Shown here one piece after another: positions 45,709 to 54,104 of a stretch of DNA of 56,430 nt. Made by a program: the position numbers and the translations under genes. The stretch comes from Candidatus Roseilinea sp. (lineage in GTDB: Bacteria > Chloroflexota > Anaerolineae > J036 > Brachytrichaceae): positions 1 through 56,430 of the forward strand of contig JANWYN010000142.1 of assembly GCA_025055235.1 (NCBI GenBank). The letters run 5' to 3'. Every line of letters starts with the position of its first letter. The first letter of the stretch is position 1. The notes below the pieces were generated by a model, which had not been told where the DNA came from, searched no databases, and saw only the letters and a program-made list of their open reading frames with translations.

Positions 45709-46218
45709 CTATCTCTGCAACAGCCCCACGCTGTAGAACTCGTACGATGCTGCGGCATCAGGCACATCTACGACGTGCACCGTGAAGCGGCACGGCAGGC
45801 CGTGCTCGGGCATATGCGTCTGCCACCAGCCGCGGTAGGCCCGCGCATACGCCCCACGCAGCCGCTCGATCTCCTGCCGGAAGCCAACCGGATCCACGAG
45901 CGGATTGGGCGACTTGGGCTGGCAGCCGAAGACGTGCATCTCGATGAAGTCCACTTCCGTGATGCTCTGGCAGATGTCGGCCTCCCGCAGCCACTTCTCC
46001 CAGCACTGAAAGACCAGCGGGATTTCCCGCTCTGGATCCATCATCACCAGCTCATCCAGGCCGAGCACGCCTTTGGCCGAATAGCCGCCGGTCAGCCCGG
46101 CAAAGTGGATGCGCAAGCTGCCGTCGGGCTGCGCCTCGGTCACCAAGTTGGAGAGCACAGCGTCGTCGCCTTCATAGTAGTAGGTCAGTTTGCCGCGTCG
46201 TTTGATCTTGAAAGCCAT
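45709..46218 (-). CDS. Uncharacterised 169-residue protein
   Basis: I do not recognise it. The ATG at 46218 gives MAFKIKRRGKLTYYYEGDDA, then an acidic stretch (LDELVMMDPEREIPLVFQCWEKWLREADI) and a C-terminal part rich in aromatic residues (YRGWWQTHMPEHGLPCRF). No signal peptide or membrane segment is visible. A longer open frame upstream overlaps the divergent glycosyltransferase gene and is not believed. Divergent spacing to that gene is 48 bases, leaving little room for separate promoters. Confidence 0.65.
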   Translation of the reverse strand: MAFKIKRRGKLTYYYEGDDAVLSNLVTEAQPDGSLRIHFAGLTGGYSAKGVLGLDELVMMDPEREIPLVFQCWEKWLREADICQSITEVDFIEMHVFGCQPKSPNPLVDPVGFRQEIERLRGAYARAYRGWWQTHMPEHGLPCRFTVHVVDVPDAAASYEFYSVGLLQR

Positions 46219-46266
46219 GGCGGGGATGATAGCCCTGAGTTCTCTGCGCGCAGCGATAATCGAATC

Positions 46267-47529
46267 ATGCCAACCGAGCGCAGGCGCATCCTCATCCTGA
46301 CTGCCGACGCCGGCTTCGGCCATCGCAGCGCAGCCAACGCCATCGCCGATGCCTTGCGCGAACTCGCCGGCGACCGCGTTCAGGTGGACGTGGTCAACGC
46401 GCTCGAACACCCGCGCGTGCCCCGGCTGCTGCGCGATAGCCAGACCGATTACGACCGGCTGGTCAAGCAAGCGCCGGAACTTTATCAGCTCGGCTACCTC
46501 GCCACCGACCAGCCCATCGCCAGCCTGATCTTCGAGAGCGCGATCATCCTGATGCTGTATGAGGCGCTGCGCGACATGCTCAACGCCTACGACCCCGAAG
46601 CCATCGTCAACACCTGGCCGCTGTATCAAGCGCCGCTGAGCGCGCTGTTCCGGCTGAACGGCCGGAGCGCCGCGCTGATCACCGTCGTCACCGACCTGGT
46701 CAGCGTGCATCGCGTGTGGTTCAACAACGCGAGCGACCGGCTGGTAGTGCCGACGCAAGAGGCGTATGACTTGGCGGTGAAGTCCGGCGTGCGCGAAGAC
46801 AAAATCCGGCTCATCGGCATCCCGGTCAACCCGGCGCTGAGCAAGGACGAAGGCCCGAAGGACGCGCTGCGCACCCGGCTCGGCTGGCGGCCCAATCTCA
46901 CGACGATCCTGGCCATCGGCAGCGCGCGCGTGCCGAAGCTAGGCGAGATGCTGCGCGGGCTAAATCACTCCGGCCTGCCTATCCAGCTCGTCATCAGCGC
47001 CGGCGGCGACGACGACCTGGATCGCGAGCTGCGCGCAACCGAGTGGCACGTGCCGGCGCATCTCTACCGCTTCGTGGACAAGATGCCCACCTTCATGCAC
47101 GCCGCCGACGCGATCATCTGCAAGGCCGGCGGGTTGATCACGACCGAGTCGCTGGCATGCGGCCTGCCGATGATCCTCATCGAAGTGCTGCCCGGCCAAG
47201 AAGAAGGCAACGCGCGCTACGTGGTGGCAGGCGGGGCCGGCGTCGTCGCCGAATCGCCGCTCGACGTGCTGGAACACGTCTGCCACTGGCTGCAAGCGGA
47301 GGGTAAAGAACTGGTGGCATTCGCGGCGCGGGCGCGCCAACTCGGCAAGCCTAGGGCAGCCTATGACGTGGCGCAGATGGCGCTCACGGCTGCTGAGGTC
47401 AGCGTGCGCTGGCGCGAAGAGGGCCTGCCCGACCCCAACACGATGTCGCCGCAGGAGCTGCGCGCAATGCTGAAGCGATTCGGCGTTTCCTCGCGCACCC
47501 GGGCAACGACCGGCAGCCGCTACGAGTGA
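46267..47529 (+). CDS. GT28-family glycolipid glycosyltransferase (MGDG synthase/UgtP-like)
   Basis: The 420-residue protein starts ILILTADAGFGHRSAANAI, the acceptor-side motif of MGDG synthases and diacylglycerol glucosyltransferases. The donor domain has KAGGLITTESLACGLPMILIEVLPGQEEGNA-type motifs that bind the UDP-sugar. These enzymes glycosylate diacylglycerol at the membrane surface to make glycolipids (galactolipids in phototrophs). The exact sugar is not predictable. The first codon is the ATG at 46267; longer frames extend into the opposing gene. Confidence 0.88.
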   Translation: MPTERRRILILTADAGFGHRSAANAIADALRELAGDRVQVDVVNALEHPRVPRLLRDSQTDYDRLVKQAPELYQLGYLATDQPIASLIFESAIILMLYEALRDMLNAYDPEAIVNTWPLYQAPLSALFRLNGRSAALITVVTDLVSVHRVWFNNASDRLVVPTQEAYDLAVKSGVREDKIRLIGIPVNPALSKDEGPKDALRTRLGWRPNLTTILAIGSARVPKLGEMLRGLNHSGLPIQLVISAGGDDDLDRELRATEWHVPAHLYRFVDKMPTFMHAADAIICKAGGLITTESLACGLPMILIEVLPGQEEGNARYVVAGGAGVVAESPLDVLEHVCHWLQAEGKELVAFAARARQLGKPRAAYDVAQMALTAAEVSVRWREEGLPDPNTMSPQELRAMLKRFGVSSRTRATTGSRYE

Positions 47530-47579
47530 ATCGCGCGAAGCGTAAACAAACAGCCGACGGTTTCAACCGATGGCTGGGC

Positions 47580-48017
47580 TCAGCGGATCGTCACCGGCGT
47601 GCCTACGCTGGCCCAGCGATACAACCACGCTGCCGCAGACGTGGGCATCACGATGCAGCCGAGTGAGTTGGCAGCCAGCGCGCCGTTCGAACGAATCGAG
47701 TAGCCGTGAAAGCCGTTCTGAATGCGGCCGACGTAGTAAATCCCCATCCAGTACGGCAGTTTCCACCCTAACGCCGATGACCTGGCCATCGGGATCTTGT
47801 TCTGGATGCGGAAGTTGCCGCGCTTGGCGCCGCGAATGTTCGCGCGCGTGGTGAAGACGATGGTGTTGCCCTCGTAGGCGTACACGCGCTGTTCGCGGAT
47901 CACGACCACGATGCGCTTGCGGCCGGCGGCTTCGACAGGTGATGGAAGCACGGCAATCGAAGGCAATACGATGAGCAAAGCGACGGCGAGGCGGGTGAGC
48001 AGTTTGACGAGGCGCAT
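47580..48017 (-). CDS. Secreted L,D-transpeptidase (YkuD domain)
   Basis: The 145-residue protein has a signal peptide (residues 1-30, ending VEAAG) and a small YkuD domain. The catalytic Cys121 lies in NSLGCIVM and His104 in FHGYS, matching the HGx...SxGC pattern. It would cross-link or trim cell-envelope peptides or attach proteins. The protein is short for the family, with no extra substrate-binding module. It is convergent with the glycosyltransferase gene. Confidence 0.87.
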   Translation of the reverse strand: MRLVKLLTRLAVALLIVLPSIAVLPSPVEAAGRKRIVVVIREQRVYAYEGNTIVFTTRANIRGAKRGNFRIQNKIPMARSSALGWKLPYWMGIYYVGRIQNGFHGYSIRSNGALAANSLGCIVMPTSAAAWLYRWASVGTPVTIR

Positions 48018-48128
48018 GGCGAATCCTTCGATTGCGCGCCGTTATAGCGCAACGTCGAAAAGGCGCAACCGCGCGACCGCCGCGCTCTATTCATCCTCTT
48101 ATCCTGCGCCGCTATCATCAGCCCGCCA

Positions 48129-48836
48129 ATGACCGACGCATCGCATCACATCCTCGTCGTCGAGGACGACCGCGCCATCTCGCGCGGGCTGGAGTTCGCC
48201 CTGAAACAGGAGGGCTTCGCCGTCACCGTGGTCGAGACCGGCGAAGCGGCGCTCGAAACCGTGCGCAAGCAAGCCATCCATCTCATCTTGTTGGACGCGC
48301 GGCTGCCGGGCATCAGCGGCTTCGACGTGTGCCGGCAACTGCGCGCCGAGGGCAAACGCCAGCCCATCCTCATGGTCACCGCGCGCGACGAGGAGGTGGA
48401 CAAAGTGCTCGGCCTAGAGCTGGGCGCCGACGACTACATTGTCAAGCCGTTCAGCCTGCGCGAACTAATCTCACGCGTGCGCGCCGCCCTGCGCCGGACG
48501 TATGGCGAGCTGGCTGCCAACGATGCCGATGCCCAGGAAATCATCTTCGGCAACGTCAAGGTGGACATGACGCGCCTAGTGGTCGAACGCGACGGCAAGA
48601 CCATCCCGCTCACGCCCACCGAGTTCAAGCTGCTGCGCCACCTGATCACCCATCCCCGCCGGCCCTTCAGCCGCAGCGCGTTGATCGAAGCGGTGTGGGG
48701 CTACAGCAGCGGCATCGGCGACGACCGCACCGTGGACGTGCACATCCGCCACCTACGGGAGAAGATCGAGGACGATCCTGCTCAGCCGCGCTGGTTAGTG
48801 ACGATGCGCGGCGTCGGCTACAAGTTCGAGCCGTGA
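48129..48836 (+). CDS. OmpR/PhoB-family response regulator
   Basis: The 235-residue protein has a receiver domain with acidic pocket VVEDD, phosphorylated Asp56 in LLDARLPG, and Lys in IVKPFS. A winged-helix DNA-binding domain follows (residues ~135-233, LTPTEFKLLRHLI, TVDVHIRHLREKIEDDP). It is the likely partner of the histidine kinase encoded 1.55 kb downstream, with a triple-PDZ protein gene in between. Confidence 0.95.
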   Translation: MTDASHHILVVEDDRAISRGLEFALKQEGFAVTVVETGEAALETVRKQAIHLILLDARLPGISGFDVCRQLRAEGKRQPILMVTARDEEVDKVLGLELGADDYIVKPFSLRELISRVRAALRRTYGELAANDADAQEIIFGNVKVDMTRLVVERDGKTIPLTPTEFKLLRHLITHPRRPFSRSALIEAVWGYSSGIGDDRTVDVHIRHLREKIEDDPAQPRWLVTMRGVGYKFEP

Positions 48837-48844
48837 GCGACAAC

Positions 48845-48906
48845 GCCCGACTCCCGACTCCCCACTTCCCCATCGTGAGTCGGGAGTAGGGAGTGGGGAG
48901 TAGGGA
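48845..48906. repeat. Heptamer inverted repeat (ACTCCCN/GGGAGTN)
   Basis: The left arm has CCCGACT and CCCCACT units (48846-48869). After a short loop the right arm (48877-48906) has GAGTCGG, GAGTAGG, GAGTGGG and GAGTAGG. It lies just after the response regulator stop and could weaken readthrough into the PDZ gene. Same unit as at 5796 and 13517. Confidence 0.85.
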
Positions 48907-49003
48907 ATCAGCACTGTTGCGAAACCTTAACCGAACGCGCCGACGTTCCACAAACATTCCTCTCTAGAATCCTTTGCGTGGAGATTGCTGTAGAGCAGGA
49001 GAG

Positions 49004-50278
49004 ATGAGCGATATGACGCGACGCATGGTCAAGATCACAAGCGTCATCGCTGCCCTGGCCATCGCCCTGGCAGGCGCAGCGACGACGGCGAATATCGTGG
49101 CAGCCCAAGCGCCGGCTGCGCCGGCAGCCCAGGCTGCGGATGAGAAGGGCGTATTGATCGTCTCGGTGCAGCGCGACGGCCCGGCGGCGAAGGCCGGCCT
49201 GCGCCGCGGCGACATCATCCTCAAGGTGAACGAGGTCGAAGTCAACGACGCGCAGGCGCTGCGCGACGCGCTGGCCAAGCTCAAGCCGGGCGACGAGGTG
49301 CGGATTCGCGTCGCCCGCGGCGACGGCGAGCTAACGTTCAAGGTTACCCTAGGCGGGGCCAACGGCCGCGCTGTCCTCGGCGTCACGCCGTTCCAGAGCC
49401 TGCCGCCCGCGATCGAGGCGACACCGGCGCAACCCGGCCAAGCGCCCGGACCGCTGCCATTCGACCCCGAGCAGTTGCGCAAGCGCCTGGAGGAGCAACT
49501 GCAGCGCTTCCCGTCGCAGGTGCGCGTCACCGAAGTGATCACCGATAGCCCGGCAGCCAAGGCCGGCCTGCAACGCGGCGACATCATCATCGCGGTGAAC
49601 GAGACCCGGCTGGACGCGCAGAACCCGCTGGCCGACGTGATCGCCAAGTTCAAGCCCGGCGACGTCGTGACGCTCACCATCCGGCGCAACGACGCCGAGC
49701 AGAAGCTGAAGGTGACCCTGGGCGAGAACCCGGAGAAGAAAGGCGCGGCCTTCCTCGGCATTCGGTATGCGCCGGCGTTGAGATGGATGATGGAGCTCTT
49801 GCCGCGCAACATCCCCATCCCGTTGCCCGAAGGGGCGCCGATGCCCGAGACGTGGGCCGCAGTGACGATCAGCGGCGTCGCTGCCGGCAGCCCGGCAGAA
49901 AAGGCCGGCTTGAAACAGGGCGACACGATCCTAGCGGCCAACGACAAGCCGATCAAATCGCCGCAGGACCTAGTCGAATTGATACGCAACAGCAAACCCG
50001 GCGACCGCATCACGCTGAGCGTGCAGCGCCAGGGCGAAGACAAGCCGACTGAGATTACCGTGACGCTGGGCGAGCACCCGGACAAAGCCGGCGCCGCCTA
50101 CATGGGCGTGTCGCTCGGGCAGTTCATCCGCTTCGAGCGCATCCTGCCCGGCGGCGAGGGGAACGGCGCGCAGGGATTCGAGATCATCCCGGGCTTCCGC
50201 CTGCCGTTCGATTTCAACTTCGACGATCTGCCATTGCCATTGCCGCAGATCCCGGACGCGCTCAGGCGCGAGGCATAG
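49004..50278 (+). CDS. Exported triple-PDZ protein without protease domain
   Basis: The N-terminus (MSDMTRRMVKITSVIAALAIA) is a signal peptide or anchor ending near AAQA. Three PDZ domains follow, each with the AAKAGLRRGDIILKVN-type binding loop (around residues 55-120, 170-245 and 290-365). The first stands for a HtrA-like protein, yet no trypsin-like domain with His-Asp-Ser is present. The last 60 residues are hydrophobic and Pro/Phe-rich (FDFNFDDLPLPLPQ). PDZ domains bind C-termini of misfolded envelope proteins. The location between a response regulator and its kinase suggests it is part of envelope-stress sensing. Confidence 0.85.
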   Translation: MSDMTRRMVKITSVIAALAIALAGAATTANIVAAQAPAAPAAQAADEKGVLIVSVQRDGPAAKAGLRRGDIILKVNEVEVNDAQALRDALAKLKPGDEVRIRVARGDGELTFKVTLGGANGRAVLGVTPFQSLPPAIEATPAQPGQAPGPLPFDPEQLRKRLEEQLQRFPSQVRVTEVITDSPAAKAGLQRGDIIIAVNETRLDAQNPLADVIAKFKPGDVVTLTIRRNDAEQKLKVTLGENPEKKGAAFLGIRYAPALRWMMELLPRNIPIPLPEGAPMPETWAAVTISGVAAGSPAEKAGLKQGDTILAANDKPIKSPQDLVELIRNSKPGDRITLSVQRQGEDKPTEITVTLGEHPDKAGAAYMGVSLGQFIRFERILPGGEGNGAQGFEIIPGFRLPFDFNFDDLPLPLPQIPDALRREA

Positions 50279-50313
50279 CGTCGGGCGCCTCCCCCTCGCT
50301 CGGCCTATGATTT

Positions 50314-50358
50314 GCCCCACGGGCTGCCGGTGGCGTGCGGCGGCCTGTGGGGCCTTTT
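50314..50358 (+). terminator. Hairpin with T-run between PDZ and kinase genes
   Basis: GCCCCAC (50314-50320) pairs with GTGGGGC (50347-50353), with further pairing inside (GCCG/CGGC), and CTTTT follows. It lies 36 bases after the PDZ stop and 28 before the kinase ATG, so it may attenuate rather than stop the operon. Confidence 0.45.
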
Positions 50359-50385
50359 CGATTTACGTAGTGGAGGGACAGCCAG

Positions 50386-52020
50386 ATGCGGACGCTTTCG
50401 ATTCGCTGGCGGTTGGTGTTGAGCTATGCGCTGCTGGCCGTACTGACGGTCGGTGTGGTCGGCGCGCTGGCGCTTGGGCTGATCCGCAGTAACCTGGCGC
50501 AGCGCGAGACCGAGCTGCTGACGATGAACGCGCAGGCCGTGGCACGCCAGGCGGCGCGCTCGATCCAGCCGGTGTCCGACCGTTATCGCCTGCAACAACT
50601 AGCCGACATGGCGGCCTTTCTCGGCAACGTGCAAGTGCGCATCTTGGATGCCGAAGGCAACCTGATCGTGGACTCCGGCCCGCGCGGGGCGGCGGATCGC
50701 CTGATGTGGATCGCGCCACCGAGTCACTCCGACGCCGTCAGCGCTGCCCGGCAGCCGTGGATCATCGCCGGGGTGTTCTCGCGTAGGATGGCCTATCCCG
50801 AATTCGAGGCCCGCCTGTTCGAAGCACTGGGCATAGGTGAAGCATCGCCGAGCGCGCAGATCATGGTCGTCGAGCGCGTGTCCGGCCCATACGGCGATCA
50901 ATTCGTCTTCTCCGAGTTGCGCCAGCAGACCAGCTCACCGCCCACACAGCCGGAAGAGCCGCTGCCCGCTACTGCGACACAGGTACGCGTGCCCATCGAG
51001 CTAGGCAGCGCGGTCGTCGGCTACGTCGAACTCAGCAGCGCTTCGGCGCTCAACGAGGCGACGCTGCAAACGGCGCAGCGCGCGTTCATGCTCGCCGCGC
51101 TGGGCGCAACGCTGCTGGCCGTGCTGGCCGGCCTATGGGTCAGCCGCGGCTTATCCGCGCCGCTGCTCGACCTAACGAACGCCGCAGCCCGAATGGCGCA
51201 AGGCGACCTGTCGGCCCGCGCGCCGGTGCGCGCCACAGGCCAGTCGCGCGATGAGATCGAACAACTGGCCGGCCGCTTCAACGACATGGCCGCTAAGCTG
51301 GAGGCCAGCTTCCAGGCGCTCTCGGCGGAGCGCGACGCGCTGCGGCGCTTCATCGCCGATGCCTCGCACGAACTGCGCACGCCGATCACTGCATTGAAGA
51401 TGGCCAACGAGCTGCTGCAAGGCCCGGCCGGCGAGGACCCAACGACCCGCGCAGAGTTCCTGGCCCAGAACGCGACACAGCTCGCCCGGCTGGAGTGGAT
51501 CACCCGCAACCTGCTCGACCTATCCCGGCTCGACGCCGGCATCGCTCAACTCGAACTCGCCGAGCACGACGTGGCGGAGCTGCTCGCATCGGCTGCCCGG
51601 CCGTTCGAGCAGGCCGCCGAGCAGAAAGGGATTCGCCTGATCGTCTACCCCTTGCCGCTCACCGTCCGGTGCGACCGCGCGCGCGTCGAAATCGCCTTGT
51701 CGAACCTGATCGAGAACGCGCTGAAGTTCACACCGGCAGGCGGGCGCATTGAGGTGAGCGCGGAAGCCGAGGGCGGCAACGTGCGCCTGCTGGTGCGCGA
51801 TACCGGCATCGGCGTCGCGCCCGAGGATCAGGCGCACATCTTCGAACGCTTCTATCGCGGCAAAAACCATCGCGCCGACGGCAGCGGCCTGGGCTTGGCC
51901 ATCGTCAAGAGCATCGCTCAAGCGCATGGCGGGACGGCGTTCGTCGAGAGCGTGACGGGCGCAGGCAGCACGTTCGGCATCGTGCTGCCGCTCGCGTCTC
52001 CGCAGCCCGCAGCGCCATGA
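50386..52020 (+). CDS. Membrane sensor histidine kinase
   Basis: The 544-residue kinase has a first membrane segment at residues ~10-33, an extracytoplasmic sensor of about 195 residues, and a second at ~233-252. A HAMP domain follows (SAPLLDLTNAAARMAQGDL). The phospho-acceptor is His328 in DASHELRTP. The ATPase has NLIENALKF (N-box), DTGIGVAPEDQ and GSGLGLAIVKSIA. It would phosphorylate the response regulator encoded upstream. The sensor domain contains a PAS-like stretch (VQVRILDAEGNLIVDSGPRG). Confidence 0.95.
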   Translation: MRTLSIRWRLVLSYALLAVLTVGVVGALALGLIRSNLAQRETELLTMNAQAVARQAARSIQPVSDRYRLQQLADMAAFLGNVQVRILDAEGNLIVDSGPRGAADRLMWIAPPSHSDAVSAARQPWIIAGVFSRRMAYPEFEARLFEALGIGEASPSAQIMVVERVSGPYGDQFVFSELRQQTSSPPTQPEEPLPATATQVRVPIELGSAVVGYVELSSASALNEATLQTAQRAFMLAALGATLLAVLAGLWVSRGLSAPLLDLTNAAARMAQGDLSARAPVRATGQSRDEIEQLAGRFNDMAAKLEASFQALSAERDALRRFIADASHELRTPITALKMANELLQGPAGEDPTTRAEFLAQNATQLARLEWITRNLLDLSRLDAGIAQLELAEHDVAELLASAARPFEQAAEQKGIRLIVYPLPLTVRCDRARVEIALSNLIENALKFTPAGGRIEVSAEAEGGNVRLLVRDTGIGVAPEDQAHIFERFYRGKNHRADGSGLGLAIVKSIAQAHGGTAFVESVTGAGSTFGIVLPLASPQPAAP

Positions 52021-52032
52021 CCTGGCGATACC

Positions 52033-52293
52033 TCAAGGCTCGCGCAACGCCAGGCGAATCGGGCCTTTGGCCAGCCGGCCGTCTATCACCTTGCCACGCT
52101 GCAGGATGACGATCCGGCCGGCATCGGCCAGGTCGAACGCAGCCTGGCGCACCGCCGGCATGTGCTTGCGCCAATCGTCCGGCACATACGCCCGCGCCAC
52201 CTCGGAGGGACAAATCGTTTTGCCGGAGCCGCGCGCCCGCAGCAACTGCAAGATGAGGCCGGCCAGCTCATTCGACGTTGCAGCGCTGCTCAT
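52033..52293 (-). CDS. DUF3253 protein
   Basis: The 86-residue protein matches the small DUF3253 family: KTICPSEVARAYVPDDWRK, VRQAAFDLADAGRIVILQRG and the end KGPIRLAL. The fold is a winged helix by sequence pattern. Function is unknown. The ATG at 52293 overlaps the stop of the upstream molybdenum/cytochrome gene as ATGA, so the two are coupled. Confidence 0.85.
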   Translation of the reverse strand: MSSAATSNELAGLILQLLRARGSGKTICPSEVARAYVPDDWRKHMPAVRQAAFDLADAGRIVILQRGKVIDGRLAKGPIRLALREP

Positions 52294-53339
52294 CCGCTCA
52301 ACCCGCTGGTGAAGATCGCGATCCATTGGCCGGGATCCGGCTCGGTCCGCACGACGACCTCGCGCACCCACTTCACCCACATGAAGCCGCGCCGGCCGGG
52401 CGCGACCAGCCGGAGCGGCGCGCCGTGCCAGTGATCGAGCGGCGTCTCCTCGTAGTGCGTGGCCAGCAGCGCGTTGCGCGCCTCGGCCAACGGCAGGCTC
52501 CAGCGATAGCCGGTGACCGAGACGAAGCTGACGAAACGCGCTTCGGGCCGCACGCCGGCGCGGTCGAGCAAATCGCCCACGCGCACGCCGCGCCAGTCCT
52601 GTGTGCTATGCCAGCCGCCGGTGCAATCGAGCGTAGCGCGAAGGGTCGTCATCCGGTCATCCCGTCGCAGGTCGTCTATGGCAAATGTGAGCGGGCGTTC
52701 CACTGCCCCGCGCACGACGAGCCGCCAGGTCGCCACATCCACCGGCGCGGGCCGGTCGAACATCCAGTTGGTGACCGGCATGGCCGGGCCGGTGTCGTCG
52801 CCGGCGTTGCGCGAGCCGGTGAAGCGCCGCTGTGCGCCGGGCAGATTGAGCGCGTGGTTGGCAGCGTTCTGCGCCGGGAACAGCAACGCGCCGAAGCCGA
52901 GCATGCCCAGCCAGCGCAGCGCGTCGCGGCGGCCCTGCAGGTCGCGCCGCGTCGGCAGTTTGAAGCGCAGAGCAATGTGCAAGCCGATCAGCACCATGAG
53001 CGCGATGCCGAAGACAATGTGCAGGTGCATGCCGTTGGGATAGCCGGTCGGCGCTTGCATGTGCGTCCAGAAGATGCCGGTGGCAATCGAGCCGACGGCG
53101 GCGATGGCGGTCAGGACCGAGAGCGGCGTCTTCCAGTCCCAGGCTGCGCTGTGCGTCACGCGCGGCTGCACGCGGCGGAACTTCCAAGCCAGCGGGATGA
53201 GAATGGCGAGGCCGGCAGCAGCGTGGACGGCGATGATCGGCGCGGCCTGTTCATCCAGCAACAACCACGCGCCGAAGCCGCTGGCGGCGACGAACGTCGC
53301 CAGCACGAACAGCGTCCAATCCACCAGCCTCGGCCGCAT
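52290..53339 (-). CDS. Cytochrome b-like membrane domain fused to a sulfite-oxidase-type molybdenum domain
   Basis: The N-terminal ~150 residues have four membrane helices with candidate haem b ligands His39, His105/His107 and His121 (HLHIVFGIAL ... IGLHIALRF). The C-terminal ~170 residues have the sulfite oxidase/MsrP fold: RLVVRGAVERPLTFAIDDL, the Mo ligand Cys239 in TLDCTGGWHS, and the substrate-side APLRLVAPGRRGFMWVKWV. This joins in one chain the functions that MsrP (Mo) and MsrQ (haem membrane) have as two proteins. Electrons would pass between quinone and a substrate outside the membrane. Sulfite, methionine sulfoxide or another oxide could be the substrate. No Tat signal is seen; the membrane helices position the domain. 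Confidence 0.85.
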   Translation of the reverse strand: MRPRLVDWTLFVLATFVAASGFGAWLLLDEQAAPIIAVHAAAGLAILIPLAWKFRRVQPRVTHSAAWDWKTPLSVLTAIAAVGSIATGIFWTHMQAPTGYPNGMHLHIVFGIALMVLIGLHIALRFKLPTRRDLQGRRDALRWLGMLGFGALLFPAQNAANHALNLPGAQRRFTGSRNAGDDTGPAMPVTNWMFDRPAPVDVATWRLVVRGAVERPLTFAIDDLRRDDRMTTLRATLDCTGGWHSTQDWRGVRVGDLLDRAGVRPEARFVSFVSVTGYRWSLPLAEARNALLATHYEETPLDHWHGAPLRLVAPGRRGFMWVKWVREVVVRTEPDPGQWIAIFTSGLSG

Positions 53340-53429
53340 GGAGTGATGCTAGCGAACCGAGATGAGAGACAAATAAAGCCCCGGCGTGAATGTCCGAGCT
53401 GAGCGAATGAACCCGGCCTCACGATAGGC

Positions 53430-53508
53430 CTGGACTCTCGTCCTTTGATCCCGTGGCCTTTGGCTCGGCCACGGGCCAAAGGATCACGGGACTTTCGCGG
53501 GAGTGACG
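53430..53508 (-). repeat. REP-like palindromic element, copy 2
   Basis: The reverse complement begins GTCACTCCCGCGAAAGTCC and ends ACGAGAGTCCAG, matching the ends of 41398-41501. The inner part forms a hairpin with CCGTGGCC/GGCCACGG. It fills much of the gap between the molybdenum fusion and the lipoprotein gene. Confidence 0.75.
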
Positions 53509-53612
53509 TGCCGCCCAGGCTCCCGATGGCGTGCTTCAAGGCCGCTCGGCGGCTTGGCTTGGCCACCGCAGAGAAATCGCACCGGACAGCATGAGATAGA
53601 ATCGTTGCCGAT

Positions 53613-54083
53613 ATGGGGATTGCCCCAACCCATCGCGCGTTGGCCGCGCTCTGCTTGCTTGTGCTACTGGCAGGATGCGCCCTGCCCCCACCTACCAAAA
53701 TGCCTCGCGCCACGATGCCCAGCTCTGAGGATTCGTCTGAAATCGAGATCTTCTTCGAGATCAGCGGGGGCATCGGCGGCATCCGGCAATCCTGGACTAT
53801 TCGCGGTAACGGCGAGGTGCTGGGCCGCGAAGGCAAGACATACACCATGCCGCCGACGCGCGTAGCGCAGTTGCTATACAAGCTTACATCAGCCGGGTTC
53901 TTCGACCTAGGTGCAGTCTACGAAGAATACGTTGTCTGCGCGGATTGCTTCGAGTACTTGATCCAGGTCAACGACGGTCGCCGCGTCAAGCGCGTCCGAA
54001 TCGTAGATAGCGGGCAACTGCCGGATCAAGTACAGCAGGTGGTCCGAATCCTGCGCGGGTTTGTGTCGGAGCTTGAGCCGTGA
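53613..54083 (+). CDS. Small lipoprotein, function unknown
   Basis: The 156-residue protein has a lipoprotein signal with Cys22 in LLAGC. The mature part reads as a beta-rich domain with SWTIRGNGEVLGREGK and YLIQVNDGRRVKRVRIVD, resembling DUF6438-type exported domains. A Cys pair (VVCADC) may form a disulfide. No functional context is visible. Confidence 0.75.
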   Translation: MGIAPTHRALAALCLLVLLAGCALPPPTKMPRATMPSSEDSSEIEIFFEISGGIGGIRQSWTIRGNGEVLGREGKTYTMPPTRVAQLLYKLTSAGFFDLGAVYEEYVVCADCFEYLIQVNDGRRVKRVRIVDSGQLPDQVQQVVRILRGFVSELEP

Positions 54084-54104
54084 TGCCGAGCAATGCTCAG
54101 CTTA

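Noticed and set aside
46219..46758. Upstream extension of the unknown protein at 45709-46218
   Set aside because: The extension overlaps the divergent glycosyltransferase gene almost fully and has no recognisable protein character.
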